From the NCBI GenBank assembly GCA_964621845.1, contig CAZUOL010000017.1, positions 1 to 6,807 of the forward strand: a stretch of 6,807 nt of DNA, in the 5' to 3' direction. Positions 5,191 to 6,807 of the stretch are shown one piece after another. A program made the position numbers and the translations under genes. Under the pieces are notes generated by a model that was given only the letters and a program-made list of their open reading frames with translations, did no database searches and was not told the DNA's origin. How positions within the stretch are numbered: position 1 is the stretch's first letter; each line of letters starts with the position of its first letter. The DNA is from CAYRKQ01 sp964621845 (GTDB taxonomy: Bacteria > Patescibacteriota > Saccharimonadia > Saccharimonadales > UBA7683).

Positions 5191-6768
5191 TTAGTAGTGA
5201 ACTATCACCTTTGTACCAATGGGGGCCCAATTGTAGACCCACTGCGCATCGGCATTTGTCATGTTAACACACCCGTGTGAGCCAGGCACTCCCCATACTT
5301 TGCGCCACCACGCACCATGGAGCGCATAATCTTGGTAAAAATAGCTAACCCACTCCACATTTGGCAGATTATAATAACTGCCATCAGCCTTTGAGCCGCC
5401 TGTCATAGTTTGCGAGCGAACCTTCAGATAGATCGCGTACTCACCCGTTGGCGTTTCATGCCCCGGTAAGCCTGTGGCAACAACAAAACTTTTTAGCGGT
5501 GTTGCGCGTTCGTACGCTGTCGCCGTTTGCTTGGTGAGATCAACTTCAACCCATTTATCGTAGCCTTCGAGATTAATCGTCTTGGCTTTGGCTGTTTTAA
5601 TATTCATCTGCAATGTGACGCCTTGGCCACTTTTGATTGCTTCAGTGATTTGGGCTGCCAAACCACCAGCATCTGAAAGCTGGGTGCCGTCCCGACCTTC
5701 TTGCAGCACCACCTGCTTGCCGGTTTTTTTATCTTTTATGACCTTTTTATCTTGCGGTGCGGAAGCAATTTGCTGGCCGATTGATTCAACATAACTTTGG
5801 ACCTTCGCCGGATCGATGACAAGTTTTATAGTGCCATCTTTTTGCGGCGTGGGAGTTATCCAGACCGCGATATCTGCTGGTTGTGCCTGGAAAGTACCAG
5901 CTGATCCTTGTAGCACAATACTGGTTGTTACGATCTCGTTGGCAGGTGCAACCAAGTCAGCGAGTTTTTCTTTGGTGATTTTGGCTGGCTTGTTGGTTGT
6001 TTTAACGTTGATCTTTGAGCTGTTTAAATGATCGGCTGCCGCAGTCAACTGACGCCTTACTGCAACCACATCAGGACCTGAGCCATTTTTTTCGGTGGTG
6101 ACCTTAAAGCTTGCCTGTGCTGGATCGTATACCAGCTGTGCATCTTGGCCCGCTTTCGTTAATTTTGGTAGCTTATTCTCTAGATACTGTGCAAGTAGGG
6201 TATCGTTTACGCTCACGACTGCAGGAACCTCCACCTTCTTCCAAAATAAGAAGCGACTCACTAATCCACTGCGCTTGGCAGCAATGGCTGCTTCGGCTGT
6301 CTTCTCGGTATCTACTTCGAAACCAATCTCTTTTTGGGTTGGGTGCAAAACAGTCTTGCCGCTTTGCAGGTTAATGCTCAATGCTTTGGTCTGTTCATCT
6401 ACTTGCATTTGAACAGCCTGTTGATTCTCCCCAGCACTTGGAACGCCAGCTACACTCACATTTGGTAACACCTTCGCCTTATAGAGCTGCGCAAAGCCAC
6501 CAGCCACAAAGATCAGCAAAGTCAAGGCAAGACCAGTTGCAATTAAAGCGGTTTGCCACCAGGTTTTCTTGGGTATTTCCTTTTTCTTGGCGGGTGACTT
6601 TTTTAGATTATTTTGTTCGTCCTCTACGAGCTCCGCCGACGCAACGAGTGTCTGCTCAGTACTGAGCTCAACTTCTTCTGCTTGCGGGGCCATTTCGGTT
6701 TGATCAGCTTGAAGGGCAGTTTTACCCACCGTGCTTGCAGCAATATCTGTTGCAGGCTCTTCACTCAT
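5191..6768 (-). CDS. L,D-transpeptidase (YkuD domain) with N-terminal anchor and PG_binding_4-like domains
   Basis: This enzyme probably makes 3-3 peptidoglycan cross-links, or attaches proteins to the wall, by acylating a catalytic Cys with a tetrapeptide stem. The 525 residues comprise an acidic Ala/Glu/Gln-rich cytoplasmic tail (1-55), a basic stretch (56-68), a membrane segment (about 72-93), two putative PG_binding_4-type domains (about 100-230, with Pro-Thr-Gln-Lys-Glu-Ile-Gly-Phe-Glu-Val-Asp; and about 255-395), and a C-terminal YkuD domain (about 402-525). The YkuD signature is complete: His484-Gly, then Ser497-His498-Gly499-Cys500-Val-Asn502, with Thr-Pro-Thr-Gly-Glu-Tyr at 439-444. 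The ATG at 6768 has no evident Shine-Dalgarno site, and the frame stays open for 13 acidic codons to base 6807, so the true start may lie outside the window. It leads a close-packed minus-strand run with the PEGA/propeller gene 20 bases downstream. Confidence 0.9.
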   Translation of the reverse strand: MSEEPATDIAASTVGKTALQADQTEMAPQAEEVELSTEQTLVASAELVEDEQNNLKKSPAKKKEIPKKTWWQTALIATGLALTLLIFVAGGFAQLYKAKVLPNVSVAGVPSAGENQQAVQMQVDEQTKALSINLQSGKTVLHPTQKEIGFEVDTEKTAEAAIAAKRSGLVSRFLFWKKVEVPAVVSVNDTLLAQYLENKLPKLTKAGQDAQLVYDPAQASFKVTTEKNGSGPDVVAVRRQLTAAADHLNSSKINVKTTNKPAKITKEKLADLVAPANEIVTTSIVLQGSAGTFQAQPADIAVWITPTPQKDGTIKLVIDPAKVQSYVESIGQQIASAPQDKKVIKDKKTGKQVVLQEGRDGTQLSDAGGLAAQITEAIKSGQGVTLQMNIKTAKAKTINLEGYDKWVEVDLTKQTATAYERATPLKSFVVATGLPGHETPTGEYAIYLKVRSQTMTGGSKADGSYYNLPNVEWVSYFYQDYALHGAWWRKVWGVPGSHGCVNMTNADAQWVYNWAPIGTKVIVHY

Positions 6769-6807
6769 TGCTTGTGCAACCTGTTCAGTTACCCCTTCAT
6801 CTGAGGT

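Noticed and set aside
6095..6412. 105-codon open frame on the plus strand
   Set aside because: It lies wholly opposite the L,D-transpeptidase, encodes no recognisable domain, and its composition is that of an antisense shadow frame.

Overview
The window reads as ordinary chromosomal DNA from a small-genome bacterium. The best guess is Candidate Phyla Radiation (Patescibacteria), most likely Saccharibacteria (TM7). This is inferred from the protein styles: a MutY-type glycosylase with no iron-sulfur cysteines and a Glu-Thr-Asn-Val active-site segment, a MurC tail with an unusual Pro-His-Gln-Asn-Ile-Arg motif, and short single-pass or secreted proteins with no recognisable family. Base composition looks moderate (mid to upper 40s % GC by eye). 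TGA is used as a stop for two genes and the frames make sense under code 11, so the UGA-to-Gly recoding of Gracilibacteria/Absconditabacteria does not apply. The phylum call rests on recognition, not on a search.

Layout: the only plus-strand gene is the 3' end of murC (to 529). It converges on everything else, which lies on the minus strand. Read in the direction of transcription (right to left), the minus strand carries: an L,D-transpeptidase (5191-6768, possibly extending past the window edge); a membrane-anchored protein with two PEGA/carboxypeptidase-regulatory-like beta domains and a predicted beta-propeller (3497-5170); a MutY-type adenine glycosylase (2664-3482); a secreted helical protein (2121-2648); a single-pass membrane protein overlapping it (1771-2121); a 106-149 nt gap with a promoter-like TATAAT and an inverted repeat; then a MazG-type NTP pyrophosphohydrolase (1332-1664) overlapping by one base the tRNA m7G46 methyltransferase TrmB (556-1332).

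The first five minus-strand genes are spaced 14-20 nt apart or overlap, so they could be one operon. mazG-trmB looks like a second, separately promoted unit. Functionally there are two themes: cell envelope (MurC, L,D-transpeptidase, PEGA/propeller protein, and the secreted plus anchored pair of unknown function) and nucleotide/nucleic-acid upkeep (MutY, MazG-like, TrmB). I see no mobile element, CRISPR array, tRNA, rRNA or defence system. The points most worth a second look are the divergent MutY, the uncharacterised overlapping envelope pair, a possible leaderless GTG start, and two strong inverted repeats inside coding DNA.
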